Below are positions 40,441-55,200 of a DNA stretch of 64,000 nucleotides, piece after piece. Location of the stretch: contig KL647334.1 in assembly GCA_000727475.1 (NCBI GenBank), positions 151,342-215,341 of the forward strand, read 5' to 3'. How positions within the stretch are numbered: position 1 is the stretch's first letter; every line of letters starts with the position of its first letter. The notes under the pieces were generated by a model that was not told the origin of the DNA, made no database searches, and was given only the letters and a program-made list of their open reading frames with translations. Origin of the DNA: Sarcocystis neurona. Lineage: Eukaryota; Apicomplexa; Conoidasida; Eucoccidiorida; Sarcocystidae. Made by a program: the position numbers and the translations under genes.

Positions 40441-42730
40441 ACTTGACCTATTACTGCGCGTAGACATACTAGGGGCAACGTTTGTGTGTTTTCCACAACA
40501 GTCGACAAGAGAACAAGTTTGTCCACTGTGTCATGTTGCAGTTCACCTCCGTGATAATTTTTTATCTCATGCAACAAATGCGTCTGAGTTACCTGTAGTG
40601 TCGCGGCATTTCCGGTGGTTCGTGTCAACTTTCTCGTTGCTCGTGGCGTGTTTGCAAGTTGCTACTGATTCTCTTTGTCTACTAGGAGAATAACCCACGC
40701 CAAGCTGTTTTCAAAAATTCTACCCACCACCCTTACCACCATTCGCACCATTCGTTTCGTGTTGCTGTCTTAGCGGTGAGTTTGAGGTTCGTGAAAAACG
40801 GAGCAGGACACCTACAGAGAGAAGCTCTATGGTAGACACTTTTGTGTTCAAATATTTATGACAATTTCTACCAACAGAGAAAGAAAGTAAAACAGTACGT
40901 ACACATATATACATATTTATGCGTGTGTTTGGGTTTTTGAAAGAAAGAGAACAGTATACATATATATATATATATATGTGTTTGGTTTTTCTTCTTCGTT
41001 GCTGCTGCTCGTGCTGCTTCTGTTCCTGTCCCTGTGTCAGCGCTGTTTGTGCCGTTGTTTTCTCTCAGTCCGCTACCCTCTCTCTGCCACTGCTGCGTTC
41101 TCTGCTTCGCGATCCCGGGCTTCCCGTAGCTCTCTGTGAGTACCAATAAAAATTTCGCACTTCCCCTTGGCGGGAGAAGCGACACTATTCGAAAACAGCA
41201 AATATGAGGTCGACGAGACGAGAGACGTGACCCCGCGCAAGCGAAGAACGGGGAGAATTCAGCGGGGGCGTGTGCTTTTTTTAGACGCACAAGTCGCAGG
41301 AAAATTTTAGAGAGGATCAACAGAAGCACAGAAGAGGCCGACAGAAGCAGAGAAAGAGCGAAAAAAAAGAACAGAGCGAAGAGGACCACCGGAGAGGTCC
41401 CGAGAAGAACAGGGACATAGAGGACCACGAGAGAAAATCGAGGAGAAAGACGGAAAACAGCAAACCAGCAGGCAGAGAGGGGAAACTCCCCTTCTACATT
41501 TTTGTTCACATCCACAGAGATACCTCCAGACGTCCACCACCGGTAGAACGACTGTCAGAAGATGGGCAAAAAAAGAGGAAATGACCCTTTTTTGCACCCG
41601 AGACGCAGAACAGGAGAGCAAACAACGAGATCTGCATAAAAGTAACAAGACGAGTGGACGCGTGTACGCGTCTTTTTTGAGCAGATTTATTTTCCTTTCT
41701 CTCTCTGTGTGTCTCCGTGGAATGGGGGATCTGCAGCCGCTGTGCGTGCAAACACGCAGCCAATAATGTCCAACAAAAACAGAGAAGCTGAGAAAGGAGA
41801 TCTTCGTAACGTCTTCGTGTATACATATGTGTGTGGAAGAGAACTTTCTCCCTCGTACACACGGGGTGTCCACAATGATTTCCATATCCCGCAGAAATAC
41901 GCAAATACGCGAGAAGTACAGACACAGACACAAACACGTATATATAGACGGATAGGTATGCCAATAGAAATATTGATTTCTTTGGAAGGAAACTTCCGCA
42001 GATCTGTGTACTAATATATCTGCCAAGAATGCGGACAGCAACTAAGGCGGACTCGACCCCCGGCCGCGCGCGCCCAGTTGCAAAAAAGTTATATTGAGGG
42101 AGTTCCACGCAGGCTTCCTTTTGCTTTCTTCTTTTCTCTTTTGCGCATGCAAACGCGAACATGGGGTGTCATCTTGAGACCGCCGACACCTCTGTAGACA
42201 CATCAGCTACGGCTCCATGCGGAAGTTCATACAAAAACACTTGCAAACATTTATACGAAAACATAAACACTTACATTGCCGCGTATATAGGTATGTCCTA
42301 CCCCACACACATATGTGTATACAAAGGGGTATCTAATATATATAGATCATGTGTGGGTATACATACACGTATGTATATACTTGTTTGCATGTACATACAT
42401 TTGTACGTATTTGTTTATGTATGTAGACTTGTATGGATAGAAAACAACAAATAAATTTCGAGTTCTGTACGCAGAAAAGGACTGCTGTTATACACGTGGG
42501 GGAACAGACACGAATTACTACCCGACTGCGTTGCTGCAGTCGAGCGGCAGTGGAGGAGTCTTTCACTTTCCCCTATCCCAGACAAGTGGCTTCCGGCTTC
42601 GTTTCTTCTTTTCCCTTCCCGTTTTCTTCCTTCTTTCTATTCTCCTTCCTTTTCTTGTCCGTCTTGTCGACAAAAATGTGGCCTTTTTACTGCCTCGAAG
42701 ATAAAACGTTCTCGCCGTCCGTTCCTTTCT
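40441..42730. other. Spacer between the inverted repeat and CCT7, no recognised gene
   Basis: TATATA microsatellite lies at 40900-40975 and ACATAT-type repeats at 42280-42420. A 215-codon minus-strand frame (41515-40868) begins at GTG and is Phe/Leu/Ser-rich, as expected of pyrimidine-biased DNA, then hydrophilic; it is not called. 42590-42660 is a T/C-rich tract. Confidence 0.4.
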
Positions 42731-43242
42731 GAGGGAGCAACTTGGCTGCGGCGCAAAGAAGAGGAAGAAACGGCTGCTGCCGGTCTCGCCGCGCCTCCTG
42801 CTGCAGCTCTCTTCGTGACAACAGCAACAAACACATCACCCATCCGACGCCTCGGCCTCACATGTAACACGGCTGCTCTTGCTGCTGCTGCGGCTCTCCC
42901 CTGCTGCTGCTTCTGCTTCAAAACTGTTGCTTCGCCCCCTGCTTCTCCCCCTGTGCTGCTTGCTTTCTTCTCCGCCGCCGCTGCTGGCTCCCCTGGTGTT
43001 CCACTGCTGCTGCGTTTCTGCTCTTCTGCTGCTGCTCTGTCTTCCCCTCTCATTCCCTTGCTGCTGCTGCTGCTGCGTCAAAACTGCTGCTTCTTCTCCG
43101 GTGTCGCTTTCTTCTCCTCCTCCTCCTCCTCCCGCCGCCGCTGCTGCTGCCTCCCGTTGTGTTCCGCCGGCTGCTGTGCTTGCGCGCTCCTCTGCTGCTA
43201 TTCTACTTTTTGCTGCTGCTCGGTTTCTGCAGAAAAAGTGCA
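42731..43242. repeat. CTG-rich DNA just 3' of CCT7
   Basis: Interrupted CTG triplets on the plus strand (CAG on the CCT7 sense strand). Minus-strand Ala/Gln/Glu frames 43246-42836 and 43053-42637 are open, but they follow the CCT7 stop and are best taken as its 3' UTR or a neighbouring low-complexity segment. Confidence 0.5.
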
Positions 43243-46200
43243 TCACTGTCGGCGGGGAGGCAGGCGCATGTTGCCGGGGGGGCCGCCGGGCCCTCGAGAC
43301 TCCTGGGGGACGGGCTGCTTGATGGTTTCATCTATAGAAAGGATAATACATGCGGCTTCTATGGCAGCAGCAATCGCGTTTTCCTTCACCAGCGCTGGCT
43401 CCCATATGTAATTTGCCATGGCGTCTACTACCCCGCCTTGCAGGCAGTCCACCCCAAGCCAGCAGACGCTGTCCTCCTCTTGTTTACCCCCTCCTGCCAC
43501 TTCGGCAGCACAAAAAAAAGAACGCAGGCAGCAACGTTCTCCTCGTGGTCGGTGAAGAGACTTTCTTCCCCAGGAAAAGACACACACCGTCGGTTACTTC
43601 ATCTCGTGGGGCCGCACACACAAAAATGATGACCAGCGCATCTCTTCTATGCATACACACACAGAGATGATGCAGTACAAAAAGTGACACTCTCTGTTAG
43701 AAGAAAGGTATCTACCAAAGTTATATATATTCACACAAAGAGACAGAGGTATGTGTGAAGAGATCAAGCAGATAAAAACAGCAACAGAGGCATATGGAGA
43801 GAGATGCATATAGATATATATAAACACATAGGTGTAGATAGACAGATATGGACAGGGTATAGATAGAAATAGATAGATATACATAGAGAAGATAGACATA
43901 GACACATATAGACAGCTAGATATAGATAGGTAGGTGAACAGACCTATGCAGTGTGGAGACACACAGAAAGAAAATAAAGTTGCAGACACAGCACTACTAG
44001 TAGTAGTCGCACATAACATACGTAATATAGAGACGCAGACACAGACATATATATATAGATAGATATAGAGCAGCACAAAGACACACAGACTACCTCCCCC
44101 ATATATATATATCGATAGATAGATATAGAGCAGCACAAAGACACATAGACTACCTCCCCCATATATATATATCGATAGATAGATATAGAGCAGCACAAAG
44201 ACACATAGACTCCCCCTGAAGACGAGAAAAAAAAAGCCGTCACTCTGCCTTGTACAGCACGGGAGAGAAAAGAAGAACTTCCCTGGGGTGGACGTAATAG
44301 AGACGGAGAGATATAGATGGCCAGCAAAACGAGAAAAGACAGCAATACAAGGACGAAGCAGCAGCACACATGCAGCACCAAAGAAAAGGCATGTTCGACA
44401 AACAAAAAATTTATATATTCCCCAGAACTGCTAATACCATCTTAAAGCTTCCTTTCCCTATTACACATATATATATATATATATANNNNNNNNNNNNNNN
44501 NNNNNNNNNNNNNNNNNNNNNNNNNNNNNNNNNNNNNNNNNNNNNNNNNNNNNNNNNNNNNNNNNNNNNNNNNNNNNNNNNNNNNNNNNNNNNNNNNNNN
44601 NNNNNNNNNNNNNNNNNNNNNNNNNNNNNNNNNNNNNNNNNNNNNNNNNNNNNNNNNNNNNNNNNNNNNNNNNNNNNNNNNNNNNNNNNNNNNNNNNNNN
44701 NNNNNNNNNNNNNNNNNNNNNNNNNNNNNNNNNNNNNNNNNNNNNNNNNNNNNNNNNNNNNNNNNNNNNNNNNNNNNNNNNNNNNNNNNNNNNNNNNNNN
44801 NNNNNNNNNNNNNNNNNNNNNNNCGTATGCATATATATATATATATATATATACGTATAGTATTCACAGAATTACACATCCAGAGAGGATGAATAGAATA
44901 AGGACGGGAAGGAGAGGAGAAAAAGAGAGATGTAAATGAGAGATACAGAGAGAGTAAGGCGAGTACACCCATTAATATATATATCTATATGTATATGCAT
45001 GCATGCACATACACATACGTATATATAGATTTACAGAATTACACACAGAGAGACAAAGTACCGAATAAGAAGCCCAAGAGACACAGAGAAGAAAAAAATG
45101 TAATGGAGAGCGATAGAGAGACAGACAGAGAGGGACAGAAAGGGAGAAGAAAGGGGAGTACGCCGGTGGAAGTAACAATTTTTTCGAGCAGCAACCACCA
45201 AGTCCCCACAGAAAACGCAGTGCCCAGTAGAAGCAGCAGCAGCAGTGCAAAGCCCAGCAGCAGCGAAAAACAGTCGAGAAACAACCCGGCAGCGACAGCG
45301 TAGGAACAGCAGGAGCAGCAGCAAGAGGAACGGCAACAGCAGCAGCACGAGCAAGAGCAACAACAGCGAGAGGAACAGCAACAGCGACAGCCGCAAGGGG
45401 GACGGCAACAGCAGCAGCAAGTGCAGCAGCACTAGCAGCAAGACCAGCAACACGAGCAACAGGAGGAAGAGGACGAGCAACACACCGGCAAGGGGAACAG
45501 CTGCAGCAGCACGAGGAATCGCAACACCAGCAGGGGCCACAGGAGGTAGAGCAACAGCAGCAACAGGAACAGCTGCGGCAGCAAGAGGAATGGCAGCAGC
45601 AGCAGGGGCAACAGCAGCTAAAACAAGAGCAGGGACAGGAGCAGCAAGAGGAGACGCAGAAGGCCATGAAAAGACCAACAAGCACAGAAGTCATTTGCAA
45701 GAGAGAAAATAAAGATCTTTCGAAAATCGTCGTCGACATACCTGCTGGACGAGAATGCTTTTGTCTCAATTTGTTGAGTAAATCGATAGAATCGAGCCCG
45801 GCATTTGTCGCGAGGGCTCGGGGAATGCACTCCAGCGCGCGAGCGAAGGACCTGACGACGAGCTGCTGTTTCCCAGGGATTTCTTTCCCTTTTTCTCTCA
45901 CATATCTCGACAACTCCATCTGCGTTAAGAGAAAAAAGACAGAGAAAAGCGAGGGGGTGTGGAAAAGAAGAAGAGCCATCTTCCATGAACGCGCCGCTCC
46001 TGCTTGCTGCTGCTCCTCGCTTCTACCTTTCTTCCTTCGTCGCGTACACGTTCACATATTACGTCTCTTTCCCTGCTCGCAACAGCCGCAAGCGCGCTAC
46101 TACAACCAGCAGCAGCAACAGGAGGAGCAGCAGCAGCAGCGGCAACGGGGAAAAAGCGGCAACTACAACAAGGATCACAGCAGCAGCAGGAACGGAAATC

Positions 46201-49200
46201 GCAGCAGTAGCAGCAGCAGGAAGAGCAGCAGCAGCAGCGGCAATGGGAAAAAAGCAGCAGCTACAACAAGGATCATCGCAGCAGCAGCAACAGGGATCGC
46301 AGCAGTAGCGACACGAACAGCTCCACCAGCAGCAACGTGGATCGCAGGAGCAGCAGTAGCCACAGGAAGAGCGGCAGCTGGCATAGCAACAGCAGCAACA
46401 GGGGTCCCAGGAGCCCCAGCAGCACCAGCGAGAGGGGCCGCAGCAGCGGCAGCAGCCACAGAAAGAGCGGCAGCTGGCATAGCAACAGCAGCAGCAGGGG
46501 TCCCAGGAGCGCCAGCAGCACCGGCGAGAGGGATCACAGCAGCAGCAGCAGCCACAGGACGACGAGCAGCTGGCATAGCCGCAGCTGCAACCGCAAGAAC
46601 CGCAGCATCAGCAGCGACAGGGGTTTTCCAAGAGCGCCAGCAAAAGAGACAGCGGCAGCAGCAGCAACAGGGACCGCAGCAGCAGCAGCGTGGATCGCAA
46701 GAGCGACAACAGGAACAGCAGCAGGAGTAGCGGCAACAGACACAGCAGCAGCCGCAAGCAGAGGAACTGCAGCAGCAGCAGCACAGCAACGGATATCGGA
46801 GCAGCAGCAGCAACAGGGGGAGAAGCAGCTCTTGCAACAAGAGCATGTGCAGCTGGAACTCGCAGAGGCAGCAACAGCAGCAGGTGGATTATAGAAACAG
46901 GATCAGAACAAACTGACTTCAACGGCCCCCCCTCCGGCGACGATCGCCTGCGTTTGAACAGTCCTCCTGACAACCATAATGGCGTCGTGAAGAGATCTTT
47001 CGGCTTCGTCCAGAAATTGCGAGGCCCCCCCCCGGAGGACGATTGTTGAGGACTGCGTATGTTTGCAGTCGGTGAAGAGATTGTATCTCTCTGCTCCAAT
47101 TTGTCTCTCTTCAAATAAGCCGCACTTTCCTGAAGCAGGTACAAACGGCGAAAACGCGACCTCACGGCCGACATACACGCGGAAGACAAGCAGAGAACGA
47201 CCAAGGAAAGCTCCTCGGCTGCAGATATACACACGACAGCAGACCAAGGGGGACAGGCGGCAGCAGACGCGGGGAGACGAGACGGCGCAGACACACCGAG
47301 ACATGCACACACGAACGCGAGCAGCCGCGTGCAAACAAAAAAAAGATCCCCACGAGTCGCGACCAGCCACCACACAACACACGTTCTGCCGTTGCTGTTG
47401 CTGCTGGTGGGGTGCTGCTGCCGCTGTGCTGCTGGGGGGATGCTGCTGCTGTCGCTGTTGGTGGGATACTGCTGCCGTCGCTGCTGGGGTGCTGCTGGTG
47501 GGGTGCTGTTGCGGGTGCTGCTCGCGGAGTGCTGCTGGTGGAGTGTTGCTGCAGGTGTTCCTGCTGCTCGTTGTGTTGCTGCCGTTCCTGCTGCTCTTGC
47601 TGCTGACGTGGCTGCTCGGTGTGTCACACACAGCAGGGCACAGCAGGGAAGATGACGAAAACACGAGAGACACAGAGAGAGAGACACGAAGGCAGCAGGT
47701 GGCCGTAAAGGAGCGACTTTCGAACAGACTCAAGGGGACGACGAGAAGTTGCATCTGAAGAAGGCAGAGAGGTGGGGAAAAAAGAGTGAAGGGGATACCA
47801 GAAGAGAAAGCGGGGGGAAGGAGAGAAATCGACAGCAAGCGTGCCCAGCCAGAGAAGAGGAGACGAAACGAGCGACAGGTGAGCAGGAGGAAGAAAACAG
47901 AACGGAAGAGCAGAAGCAACAGGCGGAGAGGAGCAAAAGAGGAGGAGAAGGAAAAGAAGAAAAAGAGAGAAGAAAAAAGGAACACAGGGAGGGGGAAGTC
48001 GCAAAGGGGTTATACGGCCAGCGTGGGTACGTGGCCCTGCTGCTGTTGCGTTTCTACGTCTGTCCACGGTAGCTGGAAAAGTGAGACGAAGATCTGCATA
48101 CGGAAACTTCCGAGAAAATCGGAGTTCCTCTCCACCGGTGCCACACCGAGGCAGAAGAAAGGGACAGAGAAAGGTCTGCTAAAAAAAGGACGGGCTATGG
48201 CAGCAACACGAGAAAGATTTCCCTGTGCAAGTACTTCGGCGTACAGTAAAGAGAGCCAGCAAGTCTTTCGACGGACACGATACTAAAATCCGCTGGTAGT
48301 CGTCCCCCCAAGCAGCGGGAAAATGGCAGAAACTTCTTTTACTGAGAAAAGACTTGGCAAAGAGGAAGAGAAGAACAACTCACGAGGGATACTCGAAGAC
48401 GGAAGAAAAAACAGGAAAAGGAGATGACCAAGAATCCCCAAAGTCGGAGCACACATCAACATTAAACACACATATACGCAGAGACAGCAACACGGGAAGT
48501 AACTGACATGTTATTCGCAAGAAAAGATGAAGCCACGAAAATGCATCACGAGGTGTATATACACCCCGTCACAAATCTCTTGACGCTTTCGATATCAAAC
48601 GGGTGTCTCTCAAAAGCGAATACAAAGTGCACCACGCGGTGTCCGTACACCCCGTCATAAACCTCCTGACGCTGTCGATGTAAACCAGGTGTCTCTCAGC
48701 TGTGCGCACAACGGGGTGTCTGTACACCCCGTCATAAACCTCTTGACGCTTTCGAAGAGAAACAGGTATCTCCGACAAGCAAGGAAGTGCATCACGGTGT
48801 ACGTACACCCCTTTACAAACCTCCTGAGGCTTCCGAAGAAAAACAGGCATCAAGGTGTACAGACACCCCGTTACAAACCTCTTGACGCTTTCGATGTCAA
48901 ACGGGTGTCTCTTGGAAGCGAAGAAGTGCATCACGGTGTACATACACCCCGTTACAAACCTCCTGACGCTTTCGAAGGGAAACAGATTTCTCTCAGAAGC
49001 AAACGAAGTAGTGCCCCCCGTGAGGTGTCTATACACCTCGTCATAAATATCCTGACGCTTGTGAAAGAGGAAAGTTTCCCGTCACCTCTCAGTGGCTTTC
49101 TTTTTCCTTTTTCAGAAGGGTAGCGAGTGTGAAAAAGCAAAATATATGGGCGGAAAGAGAGTGCTGCTGTTCCTGCTGTGCTGCACGTAGCGCTGCGAAG

Positions 49201-52200
49201 AAGAAACGGCGAAAACTGCCGAAAACCAGAACTCCCCCGTTAGACAGCAGCGCACAGAGACGAAGCGCCGCTGCTGCTGCTGACGGAAAAGTCGGACGGA
49301 AGAAAAAAAAACACAGAGAGACGGAAAGTCGGGAGAGTGTCTCGCCCGCAGAGGGAAACCGACACTCCCAAGAAACGCGACAAAGTAGAAGAGATAGACG
49401 GGGAAGGAAAATGTGCTGCAAGTGCTGCAAGAGTCACAGAGAGAAAACAGAAGAGACTCCGACACAAAAAAAGACATAGAAAGACAGGTGGCGACAAATG
49501 AACACAGAAGCGCAGTGACCGTTCTGAGAAAAACGGAGGACGACACAAAAGTGGGAATTCCTTCAAGAGGACGTAGAAGGAAAAGAAAGACGAGGAAGAA
49601 TGTCACAGATCTTTTGAGAAAACTTTTAACCGAAGACGAGGAAGAGTGTCACTTTTCTGAGAAGAGTTTTTACCCAAGACGTCCGGCGTCAGATTGGTGA
49701 CAGTCGTCTGCAGCTTCGCCCCGGTGGCTCTCGCAGTGCGCCGCATGTCCGCGTCACCGACTCGACCCGCGCAGAAGATGTTGTTATCTGCAAAATACTG
49801 CGTCGCCAGATCCCCTGCAAGGGTCGAAGGAAACGGCGAGAGAAGTTCGCAGACAGACAAACACATAAGAGACGACGAAAAGAAAAAGCAGAGGAGCCCA
49901 GAAACATGTATACGAGACAAGACAGAGATGGAAAAAAAGGGGAAATCGAACAATAGAGAGGAGGGCAGAAGACGAACAGGAGGGCGCGCGGGGAGAGACA
50001 CAAAAAGTGGAGGAGAAGGCGACGAAGAAGTCTGCTCTTCTGCGGCCGGAATTCCCCGTCGTCGAGTCTTGCTGCATGCAGGGGGACGGAGGGAGCTCGG
50101 GAGAGAGTTTTCCCCGTAATTTACTCTGTTAAACTCCCAGGAAATTTGCGCCAACACAAGCCGGGGAACTTTCTTCTGACCCACGCCGCAAGTGACATCC
50201 ACCGGAGAAGAAGAAGAAGAAAACGGAGGAAACCGGAGACGAAGAGAAACCCACACGCTGATTTTTACACATGCACGTGCGTGCCGGTATATGGAAGGGA
50301 AGGGGCAGACGAGACACGGGGAAAGGAGAGCAGCAGAAGGACGGACGGAGACAACACGGAGGACGGAGACGCCGAAGAGAGCGCAGAAGGGGAGACATAC
50401 ACGAGAGCAGCAGAGCAGCACGTCTGTCTCTCCTAAAAGGACAGCAGCAGCCTTTTCCTCGCCGCGCGTACCGATGGGCAGACGGGAGAGGACGACCTGC
50501 GCGCCGCAGAGGCGAATTTTGTCGAGTTTTTCGTAGATGATGTCCCACTCCGCGTCGATAATTGCCTGGTACTCCTGAGCAGGAAGTGACACACACAGAA
50601 AGGTCGGTCAGAACGGGAGTTCGTGTGGAAAAAGGAGACGGACGACAGCAGAGGCGGGGGGCGGCGCAGAAGAAGCAGCAGCAGAAAGTGTCTCTCCTGA
50701 GTTCTTCAGCCGCTTGTCCTCGCCGTGGCGGCAGCAGCAGCAGCTTAGCGGGAGCATCACGGAGACACACGGAGACGCGCAGAGAGCGAGAGACGGAGAC
50801 GGCGAGACAGCAGGGGAGAGACGGAGACGCCAGTCACACACAGAAAGGCAGATAACAGAAGAAGGGCAGCAAGGGAGGGCGGAAAGAGGCGGAGAAGAAG
50901 GAAGTGAAGAAAAAAAGACGGAGAAAACGAGCTGCATGCTACGAGAAGCATATACAGAGAAACACACACATACATATATATTACAAGCACAAATCGGAAC
51001 ACACAAAGGCACATACATACATATAAATATACATATATACATATGTATACATAAATTTACATACACACATATACGTACGTATACATATACACACACACCT
51101 ATACATATACGTATATATACACACACACATACACACACACATATACATACATATACGCACACACACATACATATACATACATTTACGTACACATACATAC
51201 ATATACACACATATACGCATACATATACATACATGTACATACATATATATGTACACACATGTACATACATACACGCGTAGACATACGCATACGTATCGAC
51301 GTCCATATGTTAATACACAAGTTAGGAAGTGACGGACACAAGGCAGAAGATGACTTCTGATCATGTAGAGGGAAGGCCACACGCATTTATATGAGAAAAT
51401 GCGAGGCAGACGGAGAAACCCCCCGGTGTGGAGGGGAACGCGTGTTCAGAAAGGCAAGACGACGGATGGACGCGGCCGATGTGCGTCGGCTGGAAAAGTG
51501 ACCAGCCCCCTGTCTCGTCTCTGCTGTCTCGTCTCTGCTGTCTCCGTGTCTGCTGCCCCCGTGTCTGCTGCCTCCGTGTCTGCTGCCTCCGTCTCTGCCT
51601 TTCTGTTCTCCACACGGCTGCCTTCCATCATCTCTCGGCCGTTCTTCTCCAAATTCCCCACTCTCTCACACACAACAACTTCTTCCCTTTCTGCGTTCTC
51701 TACTTTTCTTCCTTTTCCGCTGCTGCTCTGTCTTCCTGCTGCTGGCCCTCCTCTGCGTCTCCTCCTTTGCTGCGTCTTCTCCTGCTTCTGTGCTGCCCCT
51801 CGTTTTCTCTGCTGCTCTGCCTTCTTCTCCGCTGTCGCGCTGCTGCTGCTCTCCTCTTCTGCGCTCCGCCTTTGCTGCTGCTGCTGCCCTTTCTGCTGCT
51901 TCCTGGAGGCCTTCTTCGCCCTTTCTTCTTCTCCTCGGCTCTCGCCTTTCTCTGCTGCTGCGCGTCCCCCTCTTCTCTCTGCCCACCTCGGGAGAGCTGA
52001 GACGAACTTCCGCGTTGTCTTTCTCCGCCTTCAGCTCCAGCTCGAGGTCCAGCAGCAGAATACGGGCGTTCGTTATTTTCTTCGGCTGCTGTTCGAATCC
52101 TGCGTACGAAAACGTCTTCGCAAAGGCCACCCCGTCCACCACGAAGCTGTCCGTGCAGGACCCGCCTGGCACTTTGCTGATGCCGATCATCTCCTTGTCG

Positions 52201-55200
52201 AGCGACGCATCCAGCATAGAAACAGCCTCGACCGCCATCTGCAAAGACACACGCAGGCAGAACACACAGCAGCAGCGCAGGAAGAAACGATCAGCAACAC
52301 AAAAAAAAATGGCACACACCCCACACACACGTGTCTACTACACCGACACAGGTAGACATAGAGGAGACGGCGGGAGAACCCGCGCGGAAGAAAAACGAGG
52401 ACGGGAGACGCCGACGAGAACCGAGGAGGGGGGGCGACGGGGGGTCGGGGAGGGGGAAGGGGCGGGTCAAGAAAAAGAACATCACACACATACACATACA
52501 CACGCATGTACATTTACACATACGTATATACACAGAGAGGGACATACACATATATGTGGATGGTTGCACACAAACATATACAGGTATGTACGCGGGACGA
52601 TGGGGTTGCATGCAATGGAGAAAAAGAAAGGAAGGGGGGATCGAAGAGGAGAACTGCAAGTTCGACTTCTCCACAAAGCGCGAGCGTGTGTCACATGCAG
52701 AAGACGAAGAGGCGGCGAGGAGGAGGGGAAGACGGAGACTGCGTTGGGGAAGCGAAAACGAAAGGGGGGGAAAGGACGACGGAGAAGAAAGGAGATCAAC
52801 AGAAGTGCAGAGGGTCGGGTGGAGAGCAGCTTCTGAGCAGAGAAAGAAGCAGCAGCAGCGAACACGAGGCAGAACGCAACGGGGCAACGAATCGACTGCG
52901 GAAGCATTGCAGCACCCAACAAAGCAGCACAGGGAAACAGCAGCAGAAGAGAGAAACAGCAGCAGCAGAACAGAGACACAGCAGCAGCAGCAGAGGGAAA
53001 CAGCAGCAGCAGAAGAGAGAAACAGCAGCAGCAGAACAGAGACACAGCAGCAGCAGCAGAGGGAAACAGCAGCAGCAGAGGAGAGAAACATCAGCAGCAG
53101 AAGAGAGACATAGCAGCAGCAGACGAGAGAAACAGCAGACGATAGAAACAGCAGCAGAAACAACAGCAGAAGAGAGACAGCAGCAGAAGAGAGAAGAAGC
53201 AGCAGTTTTTTCCTCGATCGGCTCTGCTGCGTGGTGTGCAGCTGCTCATGTGTGGGGATCTCCTTCTCCGTCCGTCGTCTCCCTGATCAATTTAGTTCTC
53301 TTCTACATCTATTATCTATCCACACATATATGTATTGATGTCTGTTGCTTGCCCACGTCATATATATGTATGTGTTTCCCAGGCACCACATATATGTTCG
53401 TAGAGCGAGGAGGGACGCCTCCCCTTCTGTTCACGCACATACTTCCCCACACATATCTACCTATCTGTCCACAACAACATATCGCTCCACCTGTTTATAT
53501 ATGTACATATTCACGTATGTTGTGTTTATTCACACACATACGAATTTACTCATACTTTCTATCTATCTACCACATATATATGCGTATATATAGTAGTACA
53601 TGTATATATAGTGTATATATGTATTCTTCTACTATAAGTAAAGAGACACAAATTTTCACAGATAAACATACACACAAGCAGCCTCCTACATACATACATA
53701 CTTGCGCATACCCGTGTGCTATTTTTGGATATGTGTGGATGGCTACATACAAATATATATATATATATATATGCGTATATACCTATGTCTGTATACATAC
53801 ATAGGACACACAATGGCAGACCTGTATATCTATATATATATGAATCGACTCATCTACATATATACATACACCTATAGACCGTCCTATGTACATACACACA
53901 CACACACATATCAGATACATACGTACACATATATGCATGTGTGGATGCCACTATATATATATATGCGTAGATATGTACGTCTGTGTACATACATCCACAG
54001 ACTGACCTACGTACACAAATAAAAGGAGAATTCTTCCTCTGTCTCTGTGTGTCTGTCTCTGTGTCTATGTATGCATGGAACCCTTCCCATTTGTAGACAC
54101 GCATACATCGCTCTTACATATGTATACGTATATATATGTGGTTGACTTATACATACATATGGATATACATGTACGTGTGCAGACCTATACATAGAAAGGA
54201 CACACAGATGTACAGTCCTGCGTCTATATACATATATTTGATGGGAAGCCGTGCGGATGGAGGGCCATTTATCAAATGAGAGGGCGCGGAGCAGCACGAA
54301 GAGGATGACGACGAAGGGCAGAGACACACACCCGAGGAGGTGACCCGAGCAGATCCTGCAGTGCAGCAGATGTAAAATTCGAACTTCTTCGCCACACACA
54401 AAAAGGGGGCACAAAGTATATTCATATATGGATAGATGAACACATATGTACATATATATATGTGTAAGGAGCGACACATCTAAATATAGACATCAAAACG
54501 CATGTATATTCATGAGACTTCCCAGGGGGATATATACTGCTGGACAGACACACACACACATATACGTATATATACACATATACTTGTGTACATATGTCTA
54601 TATACCTGCTGTCCTCTCATATACATACACATAGACCTATACATACATATATATACATATATAGACACACATACATGTGTGTGCATACGTCTATATACCT
54701 GCTGTCCTCTCATATACATACACATAGACCTATACATACATATATATATATATATATGTCTAGATTTCTTGATATGTTGCCCAAATAACACATATATATA
54801 TATGCAGACACACATATGTATATATATATACACATATATATATCATGGGGAGAAGGAGAGAGAAGAACACATCCACACAGACCTCGGAGTTTCCCCCTTT
54901 CATATTCGATATAACTACATATGCCCATGAACACATACACTTATGTATACATATACACATACACACACAGATATACAAACATATATATGTATATGTCCAG
55001 AGACAGAAAGAGATACACATATATATATATTTGTATGCACACAGACAGACAGACAGAGGCCATCTAAAAGACATCGCAGCATGCCTCTTCCATATTACGT
55101 ATATACACATACATACGTATATAGGTATGTCTACCTACACACACGCATACGCGGAGAGGGGGAGACAGATAGATAGAGAGGGAAATCTACAAGAGATCTC

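Larger units (their letters stand above)
43494..45741 (-). other. CCT7 intron holding a 60-base repeat, gap 1 and a CAG array
   Basis: Donor GTATGT at 45741, acceptor GGCAG at 43494. From 3' to 5' on the gene it holds a plain segment, tandem 60-base repeats, TATATA on both sides of an assembly gap, purine-rich DNA, and a long interrupted CAG/CAA array (45230-45660). No gene is seen. Confidence 0.85.

Noticed and set aside
40868..41515. 215-codon minus-strand frame with hydrophobic stretches
   Set aside because: Starts at GTG, and the Phe/Leu/Ser richness follows from T/C bias; no family seen.
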